Assembly: GCF_000006565.2 (NCBI RefSeq)
Contig: NC_031475.1
Coordinates: forward strand, 372,001 to 436,000
Length of the DNA stretch: 64,000 bases
Direction of reading: 5' to 3'
From: Toxoplasma gondii ME49
Lineage: Eukaryota > Apicomplexa > Conoidasida > Eucoccidiorida > Sarcocystidae
The notes below the pieces were generated by a model. That model did no database searches and was not told where the DNA came from. It was given only the letters and a program-made list of their open reading frames with translations. Position numbers and translations under genes: made by a program. Of the stretch, positions 38,701 through 58,247 are shown piece after piece; position 1 is the first letter of the stretch, and the number at the start of each line of letters is the position of its first letter.

Positions 38701-39992
38701 GCGCGACAGAAGAAGCGGCTCATTTCTACCAGTTCTTTCCTATAAAAAAACGCAGATTTGAAAAAAGTCAACTTTTCTCTTCTAGATGGCGCCGAGCAAG
38801 GCAAGTGAGGCGCATCTAATCGTCGGTTTTCCAGATCTCTCTCGAGAAAACGTTTGAACAGCCAACATGAGGACGCCTCACTTATGAGTCTTCCCTCACC
38901 CAAGAAAAGGATGTTTTCGTTTCTCGTTGTCCTCGAAGTTCCACACCCACTCCCAAAGCCTGTTCGCACCAGAGTGAGGGCGCCCCTCCAGCGGCTTATA
39001 TACGGTTTTTCCTCCGCTTGGAGTCGTCGCGTTTTTCAGTCCTAAAGGTGTAAAACATCAACGGCCGTCTGCGTTCAGACGAGAGACAGCAGGAATTCAC
39101 TTGCCTCCGACAAAGAGGGGAACAACGATCGACACTCAAGAGAGAGCAAAGAACAGGAACCAGAAGGAGAGAGAGAGAACATGAGGAAGAGAGGGGAGAG
39201 AAGAGAAAAGAGAGAAGAGAAAAGAGAGATGGCACAGGAGAAGGAGAAGAAAGAAATGTGAGAGGAGAGAACAGAGAGAAAAGAGAGTGACAACAGACGA
39301 GGAGTGAGAGAAGGGTGAGAGGAGAGAGAGAGAGAAGGCGAGAGAGGTAGGAAAGAAAGGCAGACGAGAAAGTAGACGGAGGCGAGGGAGGAGCGTTTCT
39401 GTGCTGCATGCGCGAAAAACCTAAAACGAAAAGTTTTCATCACCGCAGAAAGTCAAGAAGTCGAGAGAAGAATCAACGATTGATCGGGGCACCGCTGAAA
39501 GACGAAACTGCAGCGGCAAACGCAAGCAAATACGTCGACAGAAAATACGCAGAGCCAGAGGTCAGGACTCGCCTGAGTTTTCTTGTTTTTTGTGAGAGCA
39601 AGAATTCTCTCGCGAGTGCCAGAGAGGCGATGCATGCACCGGTTTCTCCATCGAGCAGTCGAGAGCGATTTACGCGAGACAGAGAAAACCGCTGAAGCCA
39701 GTTTTTTTCGCTTTTTTTATTCGCCGTTGATTCTCCATCTCTCCTTCCGTCTCGCTGGTTCACCTTTGCGGGGAGGACGATCCTTCGCGTCAAATCTGCA
39801 AGCCACGAGGGAGACTTCTCTGTTCCGCGGGTGTCAGCTTGTGTATGTACAGCTGAACTCAGTTCTGGAGGTTGTCGCTTGCCCCCGGTCGTTGCTTTCT
39901 TCTCTGTCCTCAACTTGTTTTCTTTCGCGCTAGACTTCGCCTTCTCCGCTTTGCCTCTCGTCCTCGATCTCTTCACTTCTTCTGTTTTCAAG
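35774..39992. other. 4.2-kb divergent spacer between the COPI-associated gene and DHX16
   Basis: No coding exon is supported on either strand. Zones seen: purine-rich 35780-36010 (leader of the minus-strand gene), mixed DNA to 37600, a (TA)n tract at 37690-37735, a strongly GA-rich block at 39110-39370, and a CT-rich leader before the DHX16 start. It is long for a spacer, so leader exons or a non-coding RNA cannot be excluded. Confidence 0.5.
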
Positions 39993-47629
<7,637 letters not shown>

Positions 47630-47660
47630 ACGGCGCACGCAATGTCCCGCACAAAGGCAT

Positions 47661-47702
<42 letters not shown>

Positions 47703-49055
47703 ATTTCTGCCTCCACGGCTCCATATGCAATTAGGCATACGTGTATGTATTTCTTTCAAATACATATGTATACACGCATACAGATACATGCATATATATA
47801 ATATATATATATATATTTATGTAAAGAGGAATTTAGGCATGGAAAGTATTCGTGGAGTTGTTCTTCTCGGTATTCTTTTTGCCGAGTGACCAAGTGGGTG
47901 TAGCCAGCGTTGGGCATTCCTGCCTTCGAGGGGAGAGACTCTCCAGTGATTCGTTTAATGAATAAATCAACCGACATGTTTTGAGTCTCTGTTCCCCGTG
48001 CATGCACGTTGTTGAGCGTCGCTTCCCCGGACACTCTCGAGTCGCTGGCGTCGTTGTTTTTCCATCTCTCTGTCGCCCACATTTTTTTCTCTTCTTTTTC
48101 TCTTCTTTTCCTCTCCTTTTCGGTGGTTGGACGCACTGTGCCGGCAAGACGATCCTCCGAGAGAAAATTCCTGAGGAAAACGTTCTGTCTCTAACGAGCT
48201 GGGTTTGACTCGAGAGAATCTCTGGCTGGCCGCCCTCCAGGCGCTGGGATCTGTTCGTTGAGCAATTGAGAGTTGCGGAGGTCTGCCGTGAAGACGTTTT
48301 AAATCGACCTGTTACGCATGAAAAACTTTGTCCTCACTTTCGGCCTTCAAAAAATAAGCATTGAAACTTCGGAGGCATCGTCTCGCAACCACGGATGGCT
48401 CTTCTGGGCAAATCGAAAAGCCGCAAAGAACGCGATTCCAGTTTTTTTCCATTCGCCAACGCGGAAACGCGCGACCGCGCCGAAACCGACAGGGCCCTCT
48501 CTGGTGTATGTACACTTGAGACACGCCTACTTCTTGCATGTGCAAGTGTGACAAATCGCAGGCGTTTCTTTGAAAGGCGCTCCTTCGTTCTCTCCGTTAC
48601 CGGCAGCTCAACTCACGGGGGCGCCGCTTGCTCTTTTCTGTCTCCGGTTCTTCTCCGGCGCTGTTCTTTTGCAACGCCAGTGTACCACCATCCCCCCACA
48701 CACTCGACGCGTTCCGTCCGTACACCGCGACGCGCATGCACACCGCCATATTTGTGCATTTGTGCATGCCCGTTTTCCTGCGCTGCCTGCAAGGAACACC
48801 GTGGAGAGTAGCTGCTTCTGTGAGCATGCGTCAGAGGCTTCATTCACACACAAGTCTGCCTCGAAGTCTCCTTTTGAAGGCCTAGCAACTGAGATATCTG
48901 CTCTCTGCATGCAGCGACGAGACAGCTGCTGTCTTCGAAGAACTCAACAGTTCTCCCAAACTGCGCTCCGCTCTGCCTCTGCCTGTTACACACCCAAACA
49001 CCCGGTCTCACGGTTCAGCGCTCGAGAGTGAGAGACTTCTAGTTGCAGAGTCGCT
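47630..49055. other. convergent spacer between DHX16 and the 833-aa gene
   Basis: It holds two 3' ends. TA runs at 47667-47698 and 47794-47816. A palindrome variant GGTGTATGTACACT at 48503-48516. Overlapping short frames on both strands between 48318 and 49031 show no domain and are not supported as genes. Confidence 0.55.
48503..48516. repeat. dispersed palindrome variant GGTGTATGTACACT
   Basis: Another GGTGTA..TACAC copy, in a convergent 3' spacer. Confidence 0.5.
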
Positions 49056-49537
49056 TCAACGCTTTTCTGTGTGGAGGTTCACAGCGGCAGACTTCTCCAA
49101 CTGTTTCGCCTCGAGGTCTGCGAGTTTCTCGCAACAGAGCGCCTGCAGCGAATGGCCTGCCGCCACTCCGCCAGCGTACAGCAGTCGACCGACAAGCAGC
49201 AGCAGAGGTAGAGGCGCGTGATGATGAATCAGGTGTGCCCACAGTTGATAGTTATGCCAAACGGAAGAAGAAAGAAGGAGATCGAGGAAAAAGCGAGACA
49301 GTGGGCGCCGCATAGCCACAAACGCTGAGGCTCCGAGCACCGTCAACGCCGCCGAAATGCTCCTCGGATGGTCCAGAAGAAAACGCAGACACAGCGCCTG
49401 GAAAACGAAAAACAGCGACATCCACGCATGCATGCAGATGCAGCCAGATACGATGGCAACGCATAAGCATGCATGTCTATTGTCACAAGTGCGCATGCAC
49501 TCATGCACCTATAAATCGAACGACGCATGTGTCACTC

Positions 49538-49571
<34 letters not shown>

Positions 49572-49801
49572 ATGGATTGAGCTGTACGCATGTACATGTC
49601 TGTAAATGTATATATGTATGTATCTGTGTTTATGCATCTGCATGAGTGCATATGTATATACTGTATAAACATATAGACATAAGATATTCATACATGTATG
49701 CGTACATGTAGAGAAATAAATACCTATACGTATACATATCACACACCAAAGGACAAACCTAGACAGGGATGTACCGATATACAAACATAAAAATCGGTGT
49801 A

Positions 49802-49832
<31 letters not shown>

Positions 49833-52111
49833 TATACAAAAACGTAGATCGATAGGTAAGAATTTTCTGCAAAAATGCATCATGCACACATAAGCGCGCT
49901 TATACATATACATATATATATATATATGGAGATATAGTTGAAGAAACTGACCGAGAGCGGGGCATTGACATAAAAATCTTCGAAGTCAACTTGATGTTTT
50001 CCGAACCACAGGCGGCGAACGCCTGCATTTCCTTCGCGGCGAAATTGGCGCGCAAGCGCTCGAAAGGAGACCCAAGGCACTGTTTTCAGCCTCTCAGAGA
50101 AATCGGAAGAAGCCGACGGAAGAGACGAAGAAGACGAAGGAGTGAGGAGGGAGGTGACGGCTGCGCGAGGAGCAACGGCTTTGCATCCTGGGGGCGTTTC
50201 GAGGTACACGAGACAACTGAGGACTCGCTGAGGGAGGCTCTCTGCCACCAGCCATCCGGAAGAGGCATTCGAGAGAGACGAAGCCTCGAACGGCAAACCT
50301 CTTGCAGGCGAGTGCATGCAGTCCAAACCTCGGCTGCTCCCAGGGAAAGGCGGCAACACCAAAGGAGAGCGAGAGGAAGACAGAGAAGAAGAAGCAGAAG
50401 AAAGAGAAGAAGCAGAAGAAAGTGAAGAAGGAGACAAACAAGAAGGAGAAGCAGGAGAAGGAGAGGGGGAAGAACGAGAGTGAGAACGGAGAGAAGAACC
50501 TTGGTGTGAGTTTTGAAGAGCAAGGGAAGAGAGGTACGCAGCGCGAAGTTTGAGTTGTTGTAAATACCATGCCTCGGCCGCTTTGAGGAGCTCCTCGTTT
50601 TCTCTTGACATATTTCCACCTTGGTCGTCGCGCGATTCCCTCGCATTTTTCGGTCTCCGCTTGTCTTCTCTGGCATCGTCTGTGTCTGTTTCTTTCCTTT
50701 CTTCTGTTCTTTCTTCAGCGGTTTCTGCTTCCTCTGCAGTCGGTGCGCTGGCTCGTTTGCCTGACTCGCGCGTTCTTTCCTGCATCGCCGAAGCGTCAAG
50801 TCCGCCACTCTCAGCTTTCGCGGGAGACCGCGCTCCGTCCGTTTCTCTTCGTCCCTGCTCGGAGACTTCGCCTTTTTTCTTTTCCTCTCCTCCTCGCTCC
50901 CTCCGCAGGTCCGGAGCTCCGCGGCTGTCGGTGGCGCAGCGACGACGGGGAAGAGCCTCTCGGGGCGCGTGAGTCGGCCGCAGCGCGCGAAGCAGTCGAG
51001 AAAGAAACAGAGCGGCGAGGGAGCTGAGAAGCAGCGCGCCTAGGAACGAAGCGCAGCCTCTCCTTCGACGACGGTGAACAGACTGCAGAAGAGACATACA
51101 CCGGCGACCATATCCGGTCTTGAGAGAAAAGGGGGAGAACCGCAAGAGGGACGCCGAGACGCACTCGCGACTTCCCGAACGGAGAGGCGCAGAACTCGAG
51201 CGGACAGAAACGCGCGAGGGACAACAACTGCCGCGCTGTCCTTCTGCTTGCTCTGGCTCCCGGTCAGCCGTCTCCTTCGTCCCCAAAGAACAACACAAGA
51301 GTCGCCAGACTCTTGTTGTTGCTTGCCCATGGCCAGGGCAGGGAGGAGAAGACGAAAGAGAGACGGAAGCAGCAAGAGAAGGCGAAGGCGACGGGGAGAG
51401 AGAGGGGAGAGAAGAAGCAGATGGAGAGGCGACCTGTGAACGATGGGGAGAGGAAGAAACGAGGAGAGAAGCGAGAGGAGGAGAAGACAACGACGAGGAA
51501 GAAGGACGCCACGAACAAGAAGACAGAGAAGAACAAGACGGGCGCTCAGGCGGCAAATGCAGGGACAGCGAGGAGGCTCCAGTCGATGAAAAAAAACCAC
51601 AAGAAAAAAAGGAAAGCACACAAAGAAGCAGGAGCCGCGCTTTATGTCGAGAGACCCGCAAAAGGTTGCGAAGGCGTCGTCCACTCTTCAGGCGAGACGA
51701 AGCAGAAGACGGAGAGACAGGAAGAGACGAACGAAAGAGCGGATGTTCCCGCTGCCGCACTCCAGCGAGCGTTTGTGGGTGGAAAGAAGCCTCGAGACTT
51801 GTAGATGAAGAACGCGCAAAAGAAGAGAGAGAAGGAGAAGAAGAGAGAGAAGTACAAGAAGAAGAGGGTGGAGAAGACAAGCGAAAAGGAAGAGAAGAAG
51901 CGAAGGAGGGAGAAGAAGATGCAGGCGGAAGAGACGCAGAAGAAGAGGGGGGAGGAGAGGAAGCGCCAGTTGGGACTGGAGATGGACAAGCAAGGGGAGG
52001 AGGCTGAGAAGGCGCGGAAATCTTTTTAGGAGGCGTTCGACGAGAGGAAGAGGCAGAGAGACAAAATGGCGAGAGCGAAGGGGGAGGAGAAGACTTGACC
52101 AGAGACTCCAT
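49056..52111 (-). CDS. unrecognised 833-residue membrane protein, two exons
   Basis: Not recognised. Exons 52111-49952 and 49397-49056 join in phase 0 (donor GTCAGT, acceptor TTTTCCAG). Residues 1-155 are extremely serine/proline-rich. A membrane segment follows at about 159-175 (LLLLCVLSFFSCGFF), a second near 350 (FLGALLLSSLAALFL), then an acidic, highly charged stretch and a short helix (NEELLKAAEAWYLQQLKLRAAYLSSLAL). The conserved-looking part is the C-terminal 150 residues: FSERLKTVPWVSFRALARQF, LWFGKHQVDFEDFYVNAPLS, then across the junction ALCLRFLLDHPRSISAALTV, a helix pair with LIHHHAPLPLLLLVGRLLYA, and an acidic-basic tail. A membrane scaffold of an organelle is possible but unproven. 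Its start is only 22 bases from the stop of the gene upstream on the same strand, so the true first exon may differ. Confidence 0.65.
49540..49930. repeat. TA-rich microsatellite zone in the 833-aa gene intron
   Basis: Three TA runs (49541-49567, 49803-49830, 49907-49927) within CATACATGTATG-like DNA fill the single intron. Confidence 0.8.
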
Positions 52112-52133
52112 TTTGGTTGTACCCCAGACTTCG

Positions 52134-53846
52134 TCACAGATCAGAAAACGAAGTCGGCTCTGTCTCGTTGTTCACAACGTACATGCGGAAACGAGCTAGG
52201 TGAAGACCAAACAGGGAGCATTCAAATCCACTTTTCTCCCCCAGCTTGTTGAGCTGCGCGCGTGTACATAAGCCTGTATGAAGCAAATGAAGATCTCGAG
52301 AGACAGAGGACAGAGAGATGGGACTTGAGAATGACTTTTTTACTTTATCGAAGCATTTCTTAGCAGCTCGAATCTCTAAAAGCACCTTGCGCCTTCTGCC
52401 GCATTTCGATCAACTTTGATTCGCCGTCCAAGAGTTTGCGCGTTTTCGGAAGTTCGGCTGTCTCCAGAAGAAGCGCGCTGGGGATACCGAGAGAGAGCGT
52501 CGAATGGACAATTTCGTTTAGAGGTTGCAACGGCGTCGAAAAAGAGAGGACGAGAGACATGAAAAAATAGAACTTGGAGAGGAAGAGAGGGAGGAAAGAA
52601 GGACACCGAGGAGAGAAGTGATTGGCACAAGAAGTCGACGAGGAGAGCAAGAAAGAGAGGAAGAAAACCGGAGAGCTGCAATCAACAATGTCAAGAGAGC
52701 AAATGCGCCCGGTGAGGCGAGGCAGCTACGAGGAGAGACTGGCAGATGAGAGCGGATATGCGAGCGCAGATATCATTGACCTGGAGAGAAGAGGAGTCGG
52801 GAAGAAGCAACAGAAGAGAGAGGAATGTGAGGATGAAGAAGAGGCAGTCAAGGAAGTCGAGAGACTCAAAACTCAAGCTGGAAATCGCAGAGGCTGCCTG
52901 CATGCAGTGTGTGCGGCGTCTCGCAGGCAGAGAGGCAAAGGGAAGAAGAAGGAGGAAAGAAGACGAGAGGACGGGGAGAAAAAAGAAGAGTAAAGGCAGA
53001 AGACAGGTGGAACAGAGTGAGAAAGTCTCGAGACGAAAAAGAAAATAAAAAAGTATTCGATACGTAGAGATCGTCTTCAAGCGTCTCAAGACGACGAGGA
53101 GACACTGCATCTGAGGGGACCTCATGCACTCCGTCTCCCCTTCGTTGACTTTTCTCTCTGGAGAATAATCGACTGGAGTCCGGCGATTTTTAGCGTCTTT
53201 ATTCTCTTGTGTTTCCTGTCTCTCTTCTCGTTGCTTCTTTCGCTTGCCTCCTATTCTTTCTTTCTCACTCCTGTTCTCATCCTCAGTGAACTCATTTTCT
53301 GCAAGACTTCGAATACACGACGGACGTTGCGACTAGCTGAGAGGAAGAAGATTTGAAGGCACATCGGTAACATACATGCGTCCATTGTGTCCTCAGTCTC
53401 TTCTTTCCTCTAATATCTTCTCTGAGATTCTTAATCTCTTTGAAGAGAACCATGCCGCTCCATTTCTCCCCTCCATACTTTTCCCCGACTTCTTTGTCCT
53501 TCTCTTGTTTTCCCTCGCTCTCTCTTCTCTGCTTTTTTCTACGAAACTCGCCGCGTCTTCTGCTGTTCCTCTCTATCTTGCTTTCTTGCCTTCCTTATCT
53601 CCTCCTTCTCATCGTCTCTTCCCCTTCTCGCCGTTCTCTTGAGCATTGCCGTTCTATGCTGTCGAAGCCGCACAGTTCTTCTCCTCTCCGGGAGTTTCCA
53701 CGGCATGCATCGCCTCGCGTCGCCCGTCTGTTTACGTCAGCAGAGAGAGACGCTGGAGAAACCTGAGTTTTCTTCTCTAGACTCATCCTCACGATAGCTG
53801 CCCCCTCGCGCGCCAAAGAGAGCCTCCACGCGTCTAGCTTCTTCAT
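52134..53846 (-). CDS. unrecognised small membrane protein, about 169 residues, four to five exons
   Basis: Not recognised; found by chaining short exons. Supported exons: 53336-53269, 52780-52730, 52572-52386 and 52273-52134, all phase-consistent. They read SRNVRRVFEVLQKMSSLRM, VNDICARISALICQSLL, then FYFFMSLVLSFSTPLQPLNE with AELPKTRKLLDGESKLIEMR, and last GLCTRAQLNKLGEKSGFE ending TEPTSFSDL. Two hydrophobic helices (ICQSLLFYFFMSLVLSF and LSLGIPSALLL) suggest a two-span membrane protein with a charged C-terminal half. The start is uncertain. One choice is an exon from 53846 (MKKLDAWRLSLAREGAAIV), which needs a weak GTCTAG donor at about 53782; the other is an in-frame ATG at 53364. The stop is 22 bases before the next gene's ATG. 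Confidence 0.5.
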
Positions 53847-53898
53847 TTGCCCTCACCTCTTATCCAAAAGAAAACGTTTCCGTTTCAGACAAACCTTG

Positions 53899-54680
53899 CT
53901 ACTCGAAGTTCATAAAGCAGGTGATCCTGAGCGCCTCAAGAAAGTAGAAAATGGGTGCAGATAAACTTCGCCCGCTGGAGTGCTTAGCGCAGCTAAAGGT
54001 GAAAACGTTTCTCTGCGGTTCTTTCTTCTCCTGTCTCAGGACTGTTCCTAGCTCCACAGTTCCCTCGGAAGCGTTTCATTTTTCTCATCTTGTCCTCACC
54101 AGTCTCTTCTGCTTAAACGGCGCCGCTCCTTCAGTTTATTCCCGGCAGGACTTCCTTTCTCTTGTTCCTTTACTCTCTCGCTAATAAAGTACGCCTGTCT
54201 CCCTCTGTTCTTGCTCATCTACCGAGCTGTGTGTCTCCACCTCCTGTCTGTAACATGCACCCCAAATCGGCAGGCCTTCGTTCCGAAGAGGCCCAGAGGT
54301 TGAAGAAGAAAGAGCGAAAAAAGTAAAACATTTCTCATGTTTCCATCGAACGTCCCTTCGCCTCAACACTGCCATCCCTCTCAGACTTTCATTTCTTAGA
54401 AAAGCGTCGTCAGCTTGAAAGTGACCTCCACATCTGTACAGATTTGCGTCCACAAGGGCCAAACGCGCTTCCTCCATTCCTCTGTTAAACGCATCAAGCA
54501 TGCTACAGTGTTTCCAGGTGCGGATATCGAACTCGACTCCTGTGACCTTGGCCTGTCTCTTGAGAAGACAAAAAAACAAACAGTCAACCAAGAAGACCGT
54601 CTTTCCTTCGCGTCCAGTGTTCTACGTGAATGCATCTGCTCACATACATACATATACACATACATATATGTATATATATG

Positions 54681-54712
<32 letters not shown>

Positions 54713-55940
54713 TATATGTTTATTTATAGGTCTGAGTATTTGTGTTGTAAGGTTTCTGGGAGATGGTTTAGGACAGTGCTGAGGTGAGGAGCTTCTCGCG
54801 GATGACGCATGCAGTTGAGTCCCCATTATCGTTCAGGATTCGAGGTGCCTCTTCTTCACGGGTCGGGGCATCCTCGATACTTTCGCTTGTTCTCTCGCCG
54901 TTCCTCATTTGTGTGCTCTCTTGTGATATTTCTCTCCTGGTCTCCTCCTCCTCCCTGTTTCCGCGTTTCTCCGTCGCTTTCTCTCCTTTGGAATTCTTGA
55001 GAAGAGACGCACGAGACTGGGATGGCCCGCAGCTCCCTCCCTTCTCTGTTTCCCCGTCCTTCTCGTTCGCGTCTGCAGATGGTTTTAGGCTGCTGCGTCA
55101 CTGAGAGCGACGGCAGAAAAAGCAGCTCGCCGGCAAAAAGCCACCCGGGGGGAGATCCTCGGGTGTCTCGACCGCCGCGCCGGCGCGCATGCAGAGCGCT
55201 GGAGGTTGAAGAAGTGCGTCTCTCCGTTCCTCACACGGTCAAGGAAAAAGAAGGCGAAGCATATATATGTATATATATGTCATCATACACATATACAAGC
55301 AATTATCTTTACAAATTCAGATCGAGAGGAGACACCTGCCATGCAGGCTGTATGTGCTCGCGTTGGTCGCGCCTCCATCTGCGGCAGAAGTTGAACGTCC
55401 TTTCGTCCGTATCTCCCCGTCTCTCGGCAACAGACAAGAGAAAGGACTCACATCACTCGCTCCCGTCGCTCCATTCCCTGGTCTGTCGAATCTTTTTCCG
55501 AGAAGGCGGAACAAGAAAACGCGCAGTGGACGACCGGGTGATGAAAGGTGAGCCCACCAAAAAGGAAAGAGCCGCTTCAAGCAAAAAACCCCGAAGAACA
55601 ACCTCTCCAGTCTTCATGCGTTGTTCTCCCCCGTCAAATCGACGCTGTCAGGGTCAATCCCTTGTCTGAAAAGGAATCAAATGTTGACAGATGCCATTTC
55701 TACACTGAACGCTTCTCAAGTACATCAGTTCAACGCGAGACGAATGCAGTATCAAACAGCAAGGAGACACTCTTACTCCCAGGATACGTAAACTCCAGAA
55801 ACCGATACCACAAAAGATATACACTTCCTCTCTTTCTTCGCTTATACAGCCAAACTCCTTCATATAGATATATATATATATAGATAGATAGATAGATAGA
55901 TACGCAGACATATACATTTGTGTGCATACATATATATAGG

Positions 55941-55971
<31 letters not shown>

Positions 55972-56519
55972 GCAGACGAAAATGGCCAGAAGAGAGGAAT
56001 GGCGATTCAGGTATATCTGAATCGAAGCACACGTCAGCCTGTTTCGGTATGAATGTGGACGCTTCTCGCGAGGATTTCTGAAAATGCGTAATTGCCTCAC
56101 CGACGCAGGTTCTCCCTCTCCAGAGCGTAAGACCAATTGGTCAGGTTGAAATCTCGGTAGGTGGGTATGTCGTAGTACCTGCAGAGAAAAAATCGGAAAC
56201 TCGAAGAGACGTACTTTCTCTCCATGCCTGCGTAGAGAGGACGCAGACTCAATGGAAAGCTGGCTACAGAGACAGAACATCTCAAAACTGGAGCTGAGCA
56301 AGGTGAGAAAGGCTTGTTCACAGGAATGGCCGGATTCTTCAGAAAGAAGAGCAACAGCCTAAAATACACGCAGAAGAGACATAACTTCTCTCTCAAGACC
56401 TGAGAGCGTAAGAAGACTCGAAAGGCAATTTCAACCGGAATGGACGCAAGTCGAAAGAAAACAAAACACCCTCTGCACGTAAGTTTCCAGAGAAATACGG
56501 AATCAAAGATATAATCAAT

Positions 56520-56554
<35 letters not shown>

Positions 56555-56946
56555 CGCTTGCGTACGCAAAAAAACAGAGACATCTACGTATGCATCTGTC
56601 TGTTTGCGTCTGCAAGCAGATGTCCAACAGATGCATATCAACACGAAATAACATAAACGTACGAATACATATATATATGTATATATATGTATATATATAT
56701 ATATATACATATATGCATATATTTATATATAGTCGTATACACAAGAATATGTATCTTTGTGCCGACGAGGAGGAAGAAGGTATTTGAGGGGACGCACATA
56801 TGTGGAGTTTTCGAGAGAAGGGATCTCCAGCTTCTCGGTTTTTCTCACTTTTTCGCGAGCTGGTGAACTCCGATGAGTCCGAAGACTGTCGCGCCGAGGC
56901 TCTTGGTAAACCAGCCTCTAGCGAAGAGAAGGCCGTAATGCGCCAT
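53899..56946 (-). CDS. unrecognised 128-residue protein, four exons
   Basis: Not recognised; a hidden gene of tiny exons: 56946-56849, 56178-56101, 54556-54440 and 53992-53899. It starts MAHYGLLFARGWFTKSLGAT, giving one likely N-terminal membrane segment (SLGATVFGLIGVHQL). It continues KYYDIPTYRDFNLTNWSYAL, ERENLRRQAKVTGVEFDIRT and MLDAFNRGMEEARLALVDAN. The third acceptor (CAAGAG) is chosen because it alone keeps frame. The last exon depends on the exon 3 donor: GTACAG at 54439 gives the end ITCFMNFE; a later GTCACT donor gives ALSTPAGEVYLHP and a different stop. The short N-anchor plus charged soluble part resembles accessory subunits of mitochondrial inner-membrane complexes, but no family was identified. 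Confidence 0.5.
54652..54722. repeat. (TA)n microsatellite in intron 2 of the 128-aa gene
   Basis: TATG-interrupted TA run; further TA and GATA tracts lie at 55861-55967 in the same intron. Confidence 0.8.
55861..55967. repeat. TA and GATA microsatellite
   Basis: TA run, then about five GATA units (55881-55903), then another TA run, in intron 2 of the 128-residue gene. Confidence 0.8.
56518..56732. repeat. (TA)n microsatellite pair in intron 1 of the 128-aa gene
   Basis: TA blocks at 56518-56555 and 56668-56732 with mixed DNA between. Confidence 0.8.
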
Positions 56947-57759
56947 CGCGGAAGGTGATAAGAAGGAAAGCCTTTGTTTTCTCACTCTGAAAAAACACAA
57001 CACACACGAGTAAGGGTGAGAGACTCCTGGGAGAGCAGACTTTCTCTGGAGTCCGAAAGAAATCGATGAAACGGGAGAAGAATTCGGCAAACAGATGGAG
57101 AGAGGCAACGTAGAACTCAGAAGAAGGGAGGGCAAGAGAACGACGCCAGATAGTTTTGGAGAGAAAACAGCAGAGAGGCGAATGCGGAACACGGAGAAGA
57201 AGAGAGAAAGAAGAGAAAACTAGGAAAAGAGAAAACTAGGCGAGAAAACCGTGGTAGAGAGCGACAGAGTCCAACGAGAAGAGGGAGGAGGAAGAGCGAA
57301 GAAGAACGAAGCCTGGGATGAAGAAAGAGGAAGCTGATGCAGAGGCGGGAGAGCGAGAGGAGGACCAGTGCACCGAAGAAATGGAGGAAGAAGAGAACTT
57401 TCTAGCGGCCGTAGACGATGAAAAGGGGGAGAAGGAAGAGAGAAAAGATCGAACAGAAACAGGCCACCGCCACCGGAAGGACCTGAGGGCAGACTCCCGA
57501 TATATATACGTCTGAACCGAGTCAAGAAAGAAGAAATGAAGGCGAAGAACCATTGAAAAAAACAGCGAAAAAAGGGACAGAAGGAAGGGAGGAAACAAAG
57601 GAAACGAGAAGAGAGGAAGGAGAGGTACTACACAAAGTGCTCCCTGGTAAGAGAAGAAAAAAAGCCAATCGGGGGAGAGTCCATTGAGGAAGACGAAGGA
57701 GAAAAACTGGAGTTTTTTTCTTCTCTCCACGTCGCCTCTCCATCGTTTCCTTTGTGCAT
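56947..57759. other. tandem spacer between the 98-aa and 128-aa genes
   Basis: Purine-rich on the plus strand, so pyrimidine-rich in the direction of transcription. This fits a 5' leader of the 128-residue gene plus the 3' end of the 98-residue gene. Open frames at 57220-57750 on the minus strand are low-complexity leader. Confidence 0.5.
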
Positions 57760-58247
57760 TCATATCGCGTTTCTCCTGATTTCTTTGCAAAGATTTTCGT
57801 CCTTTTCCGGGGAATTTATGATGTGCGTCACGACGGCCTCCCTCGCAGAAACGAGGACCCTGTCGCGCGATCCACACACAACGCTGTCGCGAAGAAGTCC
57901 ACATTTGTTCGAGAACTTGTTTATCATCTGAGAAGAGAGACTTCTTCTTTTCTCTGCCGACAAAAGGTTCGCGAGAAAGCAAAGAGGACCTCCAAGAGTA
58001 CTCACGGAAATCCTCCGAAGGCGCCAGAGAGCCTTGTGTCTCTGTTCTTGCCCTGAATGCAGCCCAGCGTCGGCGTAGTTCTCTGGAGAAGAAAGGACAA
58101 AAGGAAACGAAAACTGACTGAGAAAGACCGTCTTTTCACTTCCAACATTCGCCTCTCTTTTCTCTCTGTTCGCTTCTCCATCTGCCCTTATATACGGCGG
58201 CGCAGCGACCGTCTCCTCGCCTCGCCGAGGCTCTTCGGCTGCGCCAT
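57760..58247 (-). CDS. unrecognised basic 98-residue protein, three exons
   Basis: Not recognised. Exons 58247-58196, 58082-58006 and 57927-57760 join with matching phase; the second donor is a perfect GTGAGT and acceptors are CTCCAG and CTCTCAG types. The protein begins MAQPKSLGEARRRSLRRQ in a good start context (GGGAAATGG). It continues NYADAGLHSGQEQRHKALWR, LRRISMINKFSNKCGLLRDS and VLVSAREAVVTHIINSPEKD, ending CKEIRRNAI. It is strongly basic, with no membrane segment; a helical adaptor or ribosome- or mitochondrion-associated protein would fit, but nothing specific can be claimed. The first donor (GTATAT) is weak. Divergent from the large serine-rich gene on the right. Confidence 0.45.

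Noticed and set aside
51120..52007. 295-codon plus-strand frame rich in R and E
   Set aside because: Antisense of the serine-rich exon 1 of the 833-aa gene.
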